From Rhynchopus sp. YZ270_cl-10 (taxonomy: Eukaryota; Euglenozoa; Diplonemea; Diplonemida; Diplonemidae), in NCBI GenBank assembly GCA_964035575.1, contig OZ037896.1, forward strand, positions 558,001 to 622,000: 64,000 nt of DNA, given 5' to 3'. Under the pieces are notes generated by a model. That model worked only from the letters and a program-made list of their open reading frames with translations, had not been told where the DNA came from and did not search any database. The translations under genes were made by a program, and so were the position numbers. Below, one piece after another: positions 9,991-21,285 of the stretch (within the stretch, counting starts at the first letter, position 1; each line of letters opens with the position of its first letter).

Positions 9991-12419
9991 TTTCTGGCTA
10001 TTGTCTCCCAGGGAAAGGGACTCTCGAATTTTTTTTTTCGCCCCTATATAGGGCTAATTTCGACGATTTGAGGCCGTTAAAAGCAAAATTTGACACTTTT
10101 GAGCATCTGTGGGGGTCTAAAACGTGGTTTCGCGCACCCGAAATTTCGTGGTTTTTACCAAAGACAAGTCGATTTTTGAAAAATCTCGAAAAAAAAAATT
10201 TTTTTCCCGGGAAAATTTTGACCCCTGAGTAGGGTTTTTGTGCACCAAAAAAGTGCAAAAAAACGCAAGAGTCGGGTGTTTTGACGATCTGGGGTACCGC
10301 CATATGCACTACAGGGGCCCACAATTTCGACTTTTTCTTAGCAATTTCCTTCATAATTTTTTTTTTCGATTTTTGGCAAAGGCAAATCTCAGGCAAAAAA
10401 AATTCACCCCTGATAGTGGGTCCTTGGGTGTCCAAAGATGCCAAAAACACAAAAATTTTGATGTTTTGACCATCTGTGGGCGCCTAAAACGCACTTCTCT
10501 GCCCAAAAAATGAATATCGATTTTTCCTTAGCGTTTTTATAGCCGTGCTTTTTGGGTACTTTTTCGCAAGGTGATTTTTGACCAAACTAATTTTGTGCAC
10601 TTTTTTTGTGGTCACGTAACGCTAAAATCCTCTCCGTGATGATGCGAGAATTACATGTGCGAATGCGATAATGATTCTCGCATGCGAACGCCCAAAACCA
10701 CGAAGGAGGACGCAAGCAAGGCTTCAGTGCACTTAGGTACAGGATGCGTCGTTTTCAGTTACAAAAAAGGGTACTGTGAAGCGGTTGAGGCACACACACA
10801 CACACACAGACCCGTTGCAAAATGCATCTGGGACCCACGCTAGACCCCCCAAAAGCTGTAAAACCATATATTTCCATCTCGCGACCCCAGCGGATGTGGA
10901 CTGAGGTGTTTTTTTTGGGTGTTTAGAAAGGTTTTTGTCCGATTGGAGAATTTTTTCGGTAAGTGTTGCATTTTGTCCCCACTGAGTGTGCACTCAGAAA
11001 ACACTCATCAAAAAAACGACCTTTCTGTTCGGTAAAAAATAGTTATTTTCTATTGTAGTAGTGGGTTTGTCATGCAGTGATGTTCTTTGTACCTGGAGAG
11101 TGGGCCGAGTGCAAGGTATGTTTTTAACCCCCCCGGTTTTCTCCCTTTTCGACATGTCCGCTATTTTTTAGCTATTTTTTTTTTTTTTTGTCAACAAAAA
11201 TGTCACTTTTACGTTTAAGGGGTACGGGGCGGCTTCTTGTTTGTTTGTTTGTTTTTTTGTTGTAGTCTCTACTTTTACATTCAATTTCTCTTAACAGGTA
11301 CCCGAACCGACGACCCTTCATCGTGACAGCGAAGCAGTGCCGACGGAAGAGCTGGTGCAATTATTTGAAAACCAGGTGGCGATCGTAAAAGTCGGGTTTA
11401 TATACCAACTTTTCCATTAACCCACCCCATAGACCACCCTAATTATTATGAACCTCTTAGTCAGTCACTGCTATAGCCATTTAACCCAGGGAGCATAGCT
11501 AGTGCAAGAAATTCGACTTCGGGATCCGGAAAGTCTGTCCTCTGCTCTTGCGGAGGACTAGGCACAAGAAAATATTGCGTTCCCCCAGAAAACCAATTTT
11601 TGTCAGAGTAATTTTTGCCCAGGGCATGCTCTTGAAGCATGGCGGCTTGGTGTGAGAAGGGGCAGTGTATTGTTTTGTTCTAGATTTCAACGGTTGTTAG
11701 AACGAGTCAAGTGGATGCTTATCTAAACACTGACTTTAGTACAGACCCGAGAGATCACACATGACTTTGAGGAAAGAACAAAGCAATGCATCTGTACCCG
11801 CACGCCAGGTTGTAGTTACTTCAGAATTTTCTTAAGTTTGCATGAACGAGGAGGGGCGAATCATTCTTCGGGAACCATTAGCTGTATACCATGGAATGAT
11901 TTTCTCAAAAACACCACGTGGGGGCTGAATTCAATCCCTTAAGAATTGCGAATTCAGCCTTTGTAGAAGGTACGTCTTACTTGTACTTGTACTTGTATGC
12001 CGTGTCCACCCTTCTCGACCTTACCGGTTCACATGTACGAATAATATTAGGCAGTGGTAACACCCTTCTCAATTGTGCAAACTTAAGAATTTTCTGCTGT
12101 AACTTACCAAAATCGATTTTCTTTCACCCCAAACACCCGCAACACCCCACCTGCTACTTCGGTAGCCTGTGTTGTTGGGAGTTGGTTCTCATGTTGATCC
12201 CCAGTGTTTTGCACTGCTTCTTCTGAGCCCAACGCTGTTTGGCCTGTCGACGTAATAAATACGAAGACAGGGCGGCGGTGCCAACAATTTTCCGATGATG
12301 TAACGTTTATCTGATTGATTTATCGTTTGATATACCTTGTGTGTCCTACTTCGTAACTTGCACACACGAGCAACGTATATTGAACGGTACTTCAAGCGAT
12401 ACTTCGTTATGTCATTGGG

Positions 12420-12608
12420 GGTACCTGGAAAAAAAAATTTTCCCAGACGTCCCAGATCTCCCAGATGTGGCCAGATCTGGCCAGATCTGGCCAGATCTGG
12501 GACGTCTGGGAAAATTTTTTTTTTCAAAAAAAAAAAAAAAATTTCCAGATCTGGCCAGATCTGGGAGGCCCAGATCTGGAGATCTGGCCAGATCTGGCAG
12601 CATCCGTG
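12420..12608 (-). repeat. Right palindromic terminal arm (CCAGATCTGG array)
   Basis: Inverted counterpart of the left arm. The outermost 27 bp, from the CACGG end through two CAGATCTGG units, match the left end exactly in inverse orientation; inner parts have diverged (GACGTC and GGGAGGCC spacers). Confidence 0.85.
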
Positions 12609-13070
12609 ATAAAAGAAAGATTTTCATTTTTTTTTCGTTCAAATTGTTGTGTCGTTGAGGGGGGCTATTGCGTGCAGTGCAATTCTGCGCGGCAAAAAAG
12701 TGGCTAGGAAAAAAAAATGGCGAGTTGTAAACTCCCTCAAACCCGCTAATGGGACGCAGACACCGGATCTCCACGGGGTTATCGAACCGCGGTGGGCACT
12801 CCACATTCGGGGGAAAAAATGGGTTTGAAAAGTTATCACAAACTTCGTCGTTACATATTTTTTCTAAAAACCCCAAAAATACGGCGACGTTTTAGCGAAA
12901 AACACCTCTGGGAGCATCACTCCGTGGGGATAGCGAACCCCCCCTGAGTTACCCCGCCTCTCCCCGGAGTTTTACACTAAAGGAAGGTTAGATAAACGCA
13001 GCCACCCTTTTTTTAAAAAAAGCGAATCGTTGGAAACAAAAAAGTAACCCAAACTCACAAAAAAGACCCT
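12609..13070. other. Spacer, no gene seen
   Basis: AT-rich, with A runs and a C-rich segment (12930-12970). It may carry the 3' untranslated region of the archease transcript. Nothing else is recognised. Confidence 0.5.
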
Positions 13071-13691
13071 TCAGATATCAATAATCACATAAGAGTTCCA
13101 GAGGTGCTTCGGGACGTCTACTCTGTTGTTTTCTAGACGCTCTTCCTCTACATCGTCCTCCCCTGGCGGTGTTACTTGCATGCACTGAAAGGTGATCGCC
13201 TTAACCTCTGTCCCGCATGGGTGCTTTGTACGATCCCATCTCTCACCCCACGCTGTCGCCTCCAGGGCCCAGTTCTCTTGGTCCAGGAGGGTGATGCGAA
13301 GCTCGTGTACAGTGAAGAACTCTGCACTGAAGTGGAAGAGGAATTCGTCCATCAATTTGTAGAGGAGTGAGTTGATGTCGTGCGCGTCGTCGACACGGAC
13401 GGAGATGCTTTCGGTCGGGGCAACCATAGATCGATCCGTCATGTACCCAAACATACCAAGGACCTGCCACTCCAACGTCTCTTCCAGGCTTGCCGCCCAA
13501 GAGTGGATCTGCACATCCGCAGTGTGGTCTAGGTACTCCACCCCGCCGCCGTCCATGCCTGCAGCGCGCTCCCGCATGGTGACAGTAGGGGTTGATGTAG
13601 GAGCCGGCTCTGCGGTCGTCTCCGCCACAACCCGCTTCCGCCGTTCCCTACTCCGCTGAGGGAGAACCTCATGGGTCTGTTGTGCATCCAT
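13071..13691 (-). CDS. Archease (activator of the RtcB-type tRNA/RNA ligase)
   Basis: 206 residues. After a basic, Thr/Pro-rich leader of about 50 residues comes the archease fold: VEYLDHTADVQIHSWAASLEE, a GMFGYM helix, NSLLYKLMDEFLFHF, EVKAITFQCMQV and the C-terminal VIIDI. The conserved Asp and His of LDHTAD and the terminal Asp (metal site in the family) are present. Archease promotes guanylylation of RtcB, so the expected role is in tRNA splicing or RNA repair. No RtcB gene is in the window. A TATAG acceptor lies about 15 nt before the ATG. The segment WGERWDRTKHPCG replaces the usual GE-x-D motif region, a normal eukaryotic variation as far as can be judged. Confidence 0.92.
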   Translation of the reverse strand: MDAQQTHEVLPQRSRERRKRVVAETTAEPAPTSTPTVTMRERAAGMDGGGVEYLDHTADVQIHSWAASLEETLEWQVLGMFGYMTDRSMVAPTESISVRVDDAHDINSLLYKLMDEFLFHFSAEFFTVHELRITLLDQENWALEATAWGERWDRTKHPCGTEVKAITFQCMQVTPPGEDDVEEERLENNRVDVPKHLWNSYVIIDI

Positions 13692-13995
13692 TGTCTTTGA
13701 AATCTATATTAGTGTAGAAGATGCGTTCAATTGTTTTTTCTGGGGAAAATGAAATTTTTGTGTGGAATTGAATAGCTTTATACAATAAATGGGCGATTTT
13801 TGGGTATTTTTTGAGGGGAAATTTAGCGACTTTTTGTGGACTCCAAACATATTTTGGAGTACTGTATTACTTATGCAGAGGGGAGAGGGAGAAGCGCCAC
13901 CATTCCCCCTTTTCAACCAAATGAGGCTAACGGGGAGTGTGATGAGGTGGGTGGGGTTCTGTTTCACGTGTTTTGTGGTGGGCAAAAAAGAGAAG

Positions 13996-15232
13996 TTAGG
14001 GAAGACGACCAGCACACCCAGCTTGCTCATTTGCCAAGAAGTATCCCCCATCCAACGAAGTAACACATGCCAATAAACCACCTAACTCACTTTTGTGGGG
14101 GTACAGAAATTCTGTCCGAATACTTCCGAAGGAAGTATTCGTACAGAATTTCTGTCCGAAGGAATACGACACAAACACACGCGAACACGGCGAGATTGCA
14201 ATAAACTCCGTATTGCTTATCGGGAGCTCACGCACACAGGACATGCTTGCCACATCATACTGGTACAGCTCAGGGGGTCCGCCTAAACCACTAACGACAA
14301 AGTACTTCCCACAACGCGTGAACTGTATGTCGTGGACCCTACCCACATCCACGCTGCCAAGACCCGCACCACTCCGATCATAGAGGTACACTCCTTGAGT
14401 TTTACCTCTTTTACGTGATACCGCCACAGTAAAAGCAGAGGCAGACTGCGAAACAGCCACACGGCCCGCTGCCGTCACACATGCCACATCGACACCTGTG
14501 TTGACATCCCACACACGTGTGGTATTCTCCGCTGTGGAAGAGGTGATCACCCACCCACCAGTGCGACACCGCCACATTATTGCATCCCTTGTGCGAGAGA
14601 GAGCGGAGCAACGTCAGGTCTTCATCATACACAGAGACGCCGTCGTGGCCTTCGGAGACAACAACACTGCCACACGCGAACACCGACTTCGAGGTCCCTT
14701 CGACTCTGCGGAGCACCTCCCCACCCGGAAGCGCAACCTCACGGAAGAAACCCCTCTCCGGCAGGTAGCAGCGTGTCTTGCACCGTGAGATGGCAGGCAG
14801 TTTTGTAGTACCATACTCTTTGAAAGAGAACAAAGGTTTGAAGGTTTCTGTGTCAAAGCCGCTAAGTATTGATTGGTTATTAGCATCAGTGCACAAATAG
14901 ATGCAGAGCTTTCCACAGTGCGACAGCGACAAACCGCCCATACGAAAACCGGGCAGGTCCCTGTGTATCTCGTACACACCAGGACACAGAATATCAGCAC
15001 AGGGAAAGGCAAGCATGGCAACCACGACCTGCACACCTGATTCGAACGCAGTGTCCTGGAGACGGCACGTCTCCTCCAGCACCTGCGTGCCGATGCGCAT
15101 CTCGACAGACGCAGGCAAGACAGCAAGCGCCGTGCACGCAACCTCCTTTGCCGCTGCAACGTCCACATCGCACGGCACCTCCACTGTCGCAGACACACCT
15201 GACTCTTCCAGCACAAAGGTCACATCCATCAT
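13996..15232 (-). pseudogene. Ubiquitin-like/WD40 repeat gene, copy A, frameshifted
   Basis: Same family as the intact copy at 15701-16828: an N-terminal ubiquitin-like beta-grasp region of about 75 residues starting MMDVTFVLEESG, then seven WD40-type blades. Copy A lacks a CA dinucleotide present in copy B (junction at 14560/14561), which throws the frame in blade four, after NNVAVSH. The downstream frame continues as GGWVITSSTAENTTRVWDV to the end. The stop codon used in copy B is also changed (TGA to TTA), so the second frame runs on to 13996. A sequencing error could explain the first change but not both. The 3' end holds a local inverted repeat (GAATACTTCC / GGAAGTATTC near 14120-14145) unique to this copy. 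Confidence 0.8.
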
Positions 15233-15700
15233 TTTGTTTCCTTCGTGAGGCTGACGGGGAGTGTGATGAGGTGGGTGGGGTTCTGTTTCGTGTGTTTTGT
15301 GTATCGCCTTTTTGCGACATGAGAAATCGTGTGTAGTGTTCGACTATATAATTGACTGAGAAGAAAGTGAGGTTGATAGTGCAAACGAAGAAAAGTAAGG
15401 TACGGGGGGTGTATTGCTTTTTGTGTATACTTTTGAGCGGTTTTCTCTTCGTTCCTATAGCGTTCTTAAAGCGTTCCTTATAGCCTTTACTCTGTGTCAA
15501 AAAGGCCAGGACAAGTTATTCTGAAAGTGAAAGACACAGAAACCATGAAGCAAATGCAGACACGCCGCAACGGGAGGAGTTGAAGATCAGGCGGAAGAAG
15601 TTCGGGAGGTCGCCTTGCGGCTGGTAGTTGACATACACGATGCCCTCCTCACAGAGGCTGCGGCGGATGCTGTAACTGTTTCATAATGTCAGAAACAACC

Positions 15701-16828
15701 TCACTCACTGTTGTGGGGGTACAGATGTCTTGTCATAATATTGTTTCTGTTGGAATTCGACGACAGAACCACAGGCGAACAAGGCGAAATCGCAAACCAG
15801 CCACTTTTGACTGGGATCACACGCACACAGGACATGCTTGCCACATCATACTGGTGCAGACTATAGTCTCCCTCAATGCGACAACTAACGACAAAGTACT
15901 TCCCACAGGGCGTGAACTGTACGCGCAGGACCCCATCCATTCCATGCAGGACCCAACCCACATCAACGCTGTCAATATCCGCACCACTCCAATCATAGAG
16001 GTGCACTCTTCCGCGTGAGTCCCCCACAGCAAAAGCAGAGGCAGACTGCGAAACAGCCACACACCCCGCTGCCGTCACACATGCCACATCGACACCTGTG
16101 TTGACATCCCACACACGTGTGGTATTCTCCGCTGTGGAAGAGGTGATCACCCACCCACCACAGTGCGACACCGCCACATTATTACATCCTTCGTGCGAGA
16201 GAGAGCGGAGCAGCGTCAGGTCTTCGTCATACACAGAGACGCCGTCGTGGCCTTCGGAGACAACAACACTGCCACACGCGAACACTGAATAGCAGATTCC
16301 GTCGACTTTGCGGAGCACCTCCCCACCCGGAAGCGCAACCTCGCGAAAGTGATCCTTATACGGCAGGTAGTAGCGTGTCTTGCACCGTGAGATGGCAGGC
16401 CGTCTTACCATTAACGGAACATCTACTTTGGACGAGAACAAAGGCTTGAAGGTTTCTGTGTCAAAGCAGCCAATACGTCTTTCGCCATAATTACCGCACC
16501 AATAGATGCAGAGCTTTCCACAGTGCGACAGCGACAATCCGCGAAATGGCAAACCGGCCACGTCCTCCTCCACCTTGTATTCATCAGGACACCGAATATC
16601 AGCACAGCGAAAGGCAAGCACAACCTGCACACCTGATTCGAACGCAGTGTCCTGCAGACGGCACGTCTCCTCTAGCACCTGCGTGCCGATGCGCATCTCG
16701 ACAGACGCAGGCAAGACAGCAAGCGCCGTGCACGCAACCTCCTTTGCCGCTGCAACGTCCACATCGCACGGCACCGCCACTGTCACAGACACGCCTGACT
16801 CTTCCAGCACAAAGGTCACATCCATCAT
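15701..16828 (-). CDS. Ubiquitin-like domain + seven-blade WD40 protein, copy B (intact)
   Basis: 375 residues, beginning MMDVTFVLEESGVSVTV; the first 75 residues have the strand-helix-strand pattern of a ubiquitin-like domain. Seven beta-propeller blades follow. Examples are LSLSHCGKLCIYW...FDTETF, VAVSHCGGWVITSS...VWDVNTG, VAVSQSASAFAVG...LYDWSG and VQFTPCGKYFVVS...QYDVASM. A propeller plus a ubiquitin-like head suggests a scaffold or adaptor; no catalytic motif is seen. It is the middle member of a tandem array of three. The upstream sequence GTGAGGCTGACGGGGAGTGT is shared with copy A. A CCCGTCAG acceptor lies about 18 nt before the ATG. Confidence 0.85.
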   Translation of the reverse strand: MMDVTFVLEESGVSVTVAVPCDVDVAAAKEVACTALAVLPASVEMRIGTQVLEETCRLQDTAFESGVQVVLAFRCADIRCPDEYKVEEDVAGLPFRGLSLSHCGKLCIYWCGNYGERRIGCFDTETFKPLFSSKVDVPLMVRRPAISRCKTRYYLPYKDHFREVALPGGEVLRKVDGICYSVFACGSVVVSEGHDGVSVYDEDLTLLRSLSHEGCNNVAVSHCGGWVITSSTAENTTRVWDVNTGVDVACVTAAGCVAVSQSASAFAVGDSRGRVHLYDWSGADIDSVDVGWVLHGMDGVLRVQFTPCGKYFVVSCRIEGDYSLHQYDVASMSCVRVIPVKSGWFAISPCSPVVLSSNSNRNNIMTRHLYPHNSE

Positions 16829-17094
16829 TTTGTTTCCTTCGTGAGGCTGACGGGGAGTGTGTGATGGGAAAAAGAGAAGTTAGGGAAGACAACCAGCACA
16901 TCCAGCTTGCTCATTTGTGCGACACACTGGGGAATGTAGAGGAGGTGGGAGAAGAGAGTGCAATACGTATTCTTGATTTCTGGCCCACACCACATGGGTG
17001 GTTGTCAGCAGTCGGGAAGTTGAATCACAAAAAAACAACAAAACAGGTGCAGGTTTGCACAACTGGTTACAACTGTTTCATAATGTCAGAAACA

Positions 17095-17565
17095 ACCTCA
17101 CTCACTGTTGTGGGGGTACAGATGTCTGTTGTCATAATATGTCTGTGTGACGACACAACCACACGCGAACATGGCGAGATCGCAAAAAACTCTTACCTAT
17201 CGTGATCACACAGGACATGCTTGCCACATCATACTGGCGCAGCACAGAGGGTTCGCCTCTGCGAGAGTGAACACCAACGACTAAGTACTTCCCACAAAGC
17301 GTGAACTGTATGCCCTGGAGGTTCCATCCCACATCCACATCCACGGTGCCAATATCCGCACCACTCCAATCATAGAGGTGCACTTCTAGAGATGAGTCCC
17401 CCACAGCAAAAGCAGAGGCAGACTGCGAAACAGCCACACACCCTGCTCCCATCACACATGCCACATCGACACCTGTGTTGACATCCCACACACGTGTGTC
17501 ATACTGCTCTAGGCTCCTGCTTGAGGTGATCACCCACCCACCACAGTGCGACACCGCAACTTTCT
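17095..17565 (-). pseudogene. Ubiquitin-like/WD40 gene, copy C, 5'-truncated fragment
   Basis: It matches only the second half of copies A and B, from VSHCGGWVITSS onwards. Recognisable blades are VWDVNTGVDVACV, VAVSQSASAFAVGDSS, LYDWSGADIGTVDV and IQFTLCGKYLVVG. The ubiquitin-like head and the first three blades are missing; homology stops abruptly near 17565. The last 20 codons run in a different frame from copy B. It is therefore a decayed third copy of the tandem array. Confidence 0.75.
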
Positions 17566-17845
17566 CTCATCCCTGGTGCGAGAGTCAGAGGGGTTGGCAT
17601 AAAAAAAGAATATGTTGAGAAGGGAAAGGGACTTTTATTGCGCTGTGAAGAAGAGGAATCTGAATGGGAATTTAAAAAAAAATAGAAAATGTTTTTGTCA
17701 GGACAGGTGTGTTCTGAGGCTTCATCGGTATGGAGCCGTGCCCGAACCTTTTTTAAAGAATTTGTTTTGTTGAAAAATTTCTCGTTCGTGGTTTGCGCCG
17801 ATGTCTTTTAGGGGGGAGGCCCTTCAAATAAGAGGGCAAATGGTA

Positions 17846-17912
17846 GTTATTGATGCAGGCACCCCTCCGACTGACCCAGATCGGTTTGAAAGCCTGAGTA
17901 CCCTGCGGAAAA
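17846..17912 (+). repeat. Dispersed module (CCTCCGACTGACC ... TACCCTGCGG)
   Basis: One of at least six copies in the window; others are near 5336, 21199, 50624, 54654 and 56562, all in + orientation. It reads TTATTGATGCAGGCAC, CCTCCGACTGACCC, then GAAAGC and TACCCTGCGG. Confidence 0.75.
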
Positions 17913-18309
17913 TAAAGAAAGGTATCTAAGTTGACCACAAGCTTCGTGCTTAGTCATCTTGAGCAAAAAAAACTAAAATAAAGAGAGCAGTTCTAAGACG
18001 ACCCTAAGTCTCGTGCTTGGGTCACCTTTGTTTGTAAAACAAAACCTGAAGGATGGTGCTGTGCGTGCACACAAGACACATCTTTTCCACAAATTCAAAA
18101 TTAACTAAATAACGCAGAGCAAAAAAAAAACGGGGAAATATTTAAAAAGAGGAATGTGTCTCTCGTGCACACATATCTAAAGAGATCCTGTGCCTAAGTA
18201 ACATAAAAGACACTCATTAATTCTCTTATATCAATCAATGATGAGCAATTTTCCAGAATTCAAAACATGAATCTAAGCGTTTAGTTCACCCTGAAAAGAA
18301 AGAAAAGTT

Positions 18310-18350
18310 TATAAGATGATCCTAAGCCTCTCTGTGCTTAGTCACCTTAT
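18310..18350 (+). repeat. Dispersed hairpin module CTAAGC-CTCTCGTG-GCTTAG
   Basis: It reads ATAAGATGATCCTAAGCC, TCTCTGTGCTTAG, TCACCTTATC. The CTAAGC and GCTTAG arms form a short stem with the CTCTCGTG-like loop. More than ten relatives lie in the spacers, almost all in + orientation. Confidence 0.75.
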
Positions 18351-20292
18351 CATATTCGTTATCGCACAGCATCAGCTGCGCTGGCTTCCACAACACTTTG
18401 TTGTCAAGAAAGTTTGCTTGAAAATTCTCCTACCTCCAGTTCATTTGCTTCTGACAGACGCTTTGTCAGACGTATCCCAGTCCTCACCGTGCTTAGCCAC
18501 CTTGACAGGGGGTGGTGAGGGGAAGCGAACGCCGTTCGCTGTTGGAAAAATGGCAAAAACACCAAGGGACAATTACTGTTACGACAAATAACAAAAAATC
18601 AAACAAACGACACCTCTCTCTGTGGGGGGTGGCAGCAGCACGGAAGCGAAAGGGGGAGAGAAAAAAAAGACAAATCTTGAAAGATAAGTGTGCCTCTCAT
18701 ACACAGCTTTAAATGATTAAGATCATATTTTCAATCGAAAGATGGAGTTTTGTCCAGCTTTTAAAAAAAAAAAATTAGTCGCAAGTATGCAAGCAGCCGG
18801 TTGTGTGCGTACTTTATATAAAATCCCAATTGGCTAAAAAAAAGGTAAGATTTTCTGACAGTAGTGTTTGGCCCAATATTGCCTCTATCAACAAGATTGA
18901 GCATCCATACTGTGGGAGGGGGTGGGGTAGGTGGGGGTTTTCTAAATGGGGGGGAACTAAAAAAAAATACGTATGTGTCTGAAAGGAGGGGGGGGAAGAG
19001 AGAGGAACACAAAAACTGTACAGATCTTGTGAAAAGAAAAGACTTCGCTGATGTGAGCCACCTCGCTTAGTCTTCATGTGAAAGAGAAGGAAAAAAAAAG
19101 CTCGTTGCATTCCCACTACGTTTCCCGCTGCGCTCTCATTACGTCCCCGCTCCATTCGGTTTTTCTCGTACTCTAATACCGTCTTTTGAAAAAATATGGA
19201 ATAGAAAAATTGGTCCATAAAAAAAATATATCCCAAAAGGTCCATGATTATTCTAGTCCATGATTCTGGTCCACATTTTTTCGAAAGACGGTACTTTAAA
19301 AATTGAAGATATCGAAGATGAACCTACATTGTTCCTCCTCAAGCTCACACTGCAACACAGCAAAAAATAATAATAAACACCCGTACTAATGAACGACAGT
19401 GAAGGGGGAAGGGAGGGGCAGGGGAAATCAAGGATGCAAATAATAGTGTTTGTAAGATGAACATAAGTCGCGCTGTGCTTTGGTCACCTTAACACAAAAA
19501 AAAACAAAAAAAAGCAAAGAAAAGTAAACCAGCTATGCCAGAATAATACAAGCGTTGCATTTTTCTGATACCAATTTACTCACTCCAAAGGGAAAATATC
19601 TCATTTGAAAACTTGGTTTGAGGCTGTGCTGCACCATATTTTATTTTATTTTATTTTGGGTCTCATGATTTTGATTCACTGTCGGAATTTAGTATTGCTA
19701 CCTTTTTTTTGTTGTACAAAAGATCCACTTTCTTTTTTTTGATATTCTGAGAGATCATTTTTTTGTTGTACTACACCGACATCAAAAGAGGCGTTGTGTG
19801 TGTTTTCAATAGATTCCACACATTTTTTTTTCTTTTCTCGTTTCGGTTTCTAAGGGGCTGGCCGAGTATCGGATGGTATCAGGTCTGTAGACAATGTGAT
19901 CACCCTACAAGGACTCAGCGAGACGAAGGCAGAAGGAGCGTACAAGCAAGTCGTCAATATGATAACGACCGGTCGTAGGCACCAAGAAGAAGGAAAGAGA
20001 ACAGAGAAGTTGAAAGTGCAAACGCCCCACCGCACATCGGGCAGGTAGGCACGAAAGAAGAAGAAGAAGAAGACATTGGTAAGATTATCCTCGCGATACT
20101 TTCTCACTATGAAAAAAAAAACAACAAAAACAAAAAAAAAAAAATGTATGCATAGCTTGTGGAAGATCTTTCTTTGAATTTACAAAAAAAGAGTAGTTGA
20201 AAACGTGCTAAAAACGCAGCTCGGTTGAGCTCATGCAAAAGGGTGGAACGTGAGACGTACCATAAGAGGAAAAAAAAAAAAAGAAAAGTTTA

Positions 20293-20325
20293 TAAGATGA
20301 TCCTAAGCCTCTCGTGCTTAGTCTG
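20293..20325 (+). repeat. Dispersed hairpin module CTAAGC-CTCTCGT-GCTTAG
   Basis: Near-consensus copy: AAGATGATCCTAAGCC, TCTCGTGCTTAGTC. Same family as 18310-18350 and 40305-40344. Confidence 0.75.
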
Positions 20326-21095
20326 ATTAGATTATTCTTTGGTTTATTCATCAGTCATTTGTTTTTTTTGTGTTTTTTTTGTGCTATTGCTACTCGTGGG
20401 TGGCAATTTATTTTAAGTAAGGCTTTGGGGGGACAGGGGGGAGGGGGGTGGGTAATGATAATGTTGGGGGAGGGGGGGTTTTTGAATTTTTCTTACAAGA
20501 TAAAAAGTCGACACCCAACGTAGTATTTTCTTTTGTTGGGGGCACCCACGTCACCGTCTTTTAGCAGTGCTTGCAGATCGGCGCCGTATCGACAGTAAGG
20601 AAAGTTCGTTCTACCCGTCGGTAGAAAATTGGGGGTGGGGTAGGGGGGTGTATGCAAATGTTTTTTTTGTATGGCTTCCTTTTGTTTTGTTTTCCTCGTG
20701 CTTAGTCACCTTATCATCAAAAAAATAACAAAGTTGCCGGGTGTCCCTGCCATTTCTATTTCGTATTATCGACCATTTTTTTATTGAAAACCTTACCATT
20801 CCTTTTAGGGCACGGAGCATGCACGGCCCCGGGAAAGCTCCGAAAAAATGAAGTGGACGTTGCTTTCCTAAATGTACACACAACTGGCAAAAAGGGGAGG
20901 TGGTGTCACTCTGTTTTACCAAATGGTGCACTCTAATACTACCCTTTTTTATTGAGAAGGAAATTTTAAGGGAGAAAAAAACATTGAATTTACATTGATG
21001 GGGCTTTGGTGGTGCAAACACCCACGTTCTTTCTACCTAATATGAATAGGGAGAAAGCCTTTAGTAGAAGAAAGAAACGGTGACAAAAAGAAGTT

Positions 21096-21285
21096 TACTT
21101 GAAATACAAAGCCCTCTCGTGACAGTGTACCTTGGTACAATGACCGGCTGTACCGGGGTGGACACCCAACCATGCAGTCCTACAAAGAAAAACTGTAGTT
21201 ATTGATGCGGGCACACCTCCGACTGAACCACGTACGATGCCAGCCCCGGATGAAAGTACAAAGTACTCTGTGGACGACAGTAGAT
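21096..21285 (+). repeat. Composite dispersed repeat (two modules joined), target of a transposon
   Basis: The TTGAAATACAAAGCCCTCTC module (21096-21180) is followed by the CCTCCGACTGA module (21199-21285). The second is cut by the element at 21286-22090. Its continuation TAGATGTAA reappears at 22091, matching the uninterrupted copy near 5385-5397. Confidence 0.75.

Larger units (their letters stand above)
9777..12608. mobile_element. Large TIR element (2.83 kb) with terminal arrays of the palindrome CCAGATCTGG
   Basis: Both ends read CACGGATGCTGCCAGATCTGG inwards and continue as long imperfect inverted arms (about 9777-9990 and 12420-12608) made of tandem CCAGATCTGG palindromes with poly-A and poly-T spacers. 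A 6-bp direct repeat ATAAAA flanks the element (9771-9776 and 12609-12614). The interior has loosely repeated segments around GACGATCTG and TAAAACG (10060-10500), a CA microsatellite (10793-10808), and a segment (11465-11720) that matches, inverted, part of the element at 37976-40216. No long reading frame is present; open frames near the ends are just translations of the palindrome array. It is a non-autonomous or foldback DNA transposon of unassigned superfamily. Confidence 0.82.
17566..21095. other. Gene-poor spacer rich in short hairpin repeats and homopolymers
   Basis: No coding gene is recognised. It contains the densest run of CTAAGCCTCTCGTGCTTAG-type modules (17937-17962, 17995-18030, 18310-18350, 19455-19492, 20293-20325, 20694-20714) and a TGCCTCTCGTGCACACAT module (18155-18182). 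One CCTCCGACTGA-type module lies at 17846-17912 and one GTTGAAAGTGCAAACGCC module at 19997-20045. Several G-rich tracts (18905-19000, 20420-20480) could form quadruplexes. Confidence 0.6.

Noticed and set aside
9777-10000. Possible CRISPR array in the CAGATCTGG repeats
   Set aside because: Units are short palindromes with irregular low-complexity spacers and inverted counterparts at the other end; the genome is eukaryotic.
9800-10070. Frames rich in DLARSGQIW on both strands (also 12340-12880)
   Set aside because: They are direct translations of the CCAGATCTGG palindrome array and appear in every frame and direction.
13996-14577. Separate small WD40 gene
   Set aside because: It is the downstream frame of frameshifted copy A, shown by alignment with intact copy B.
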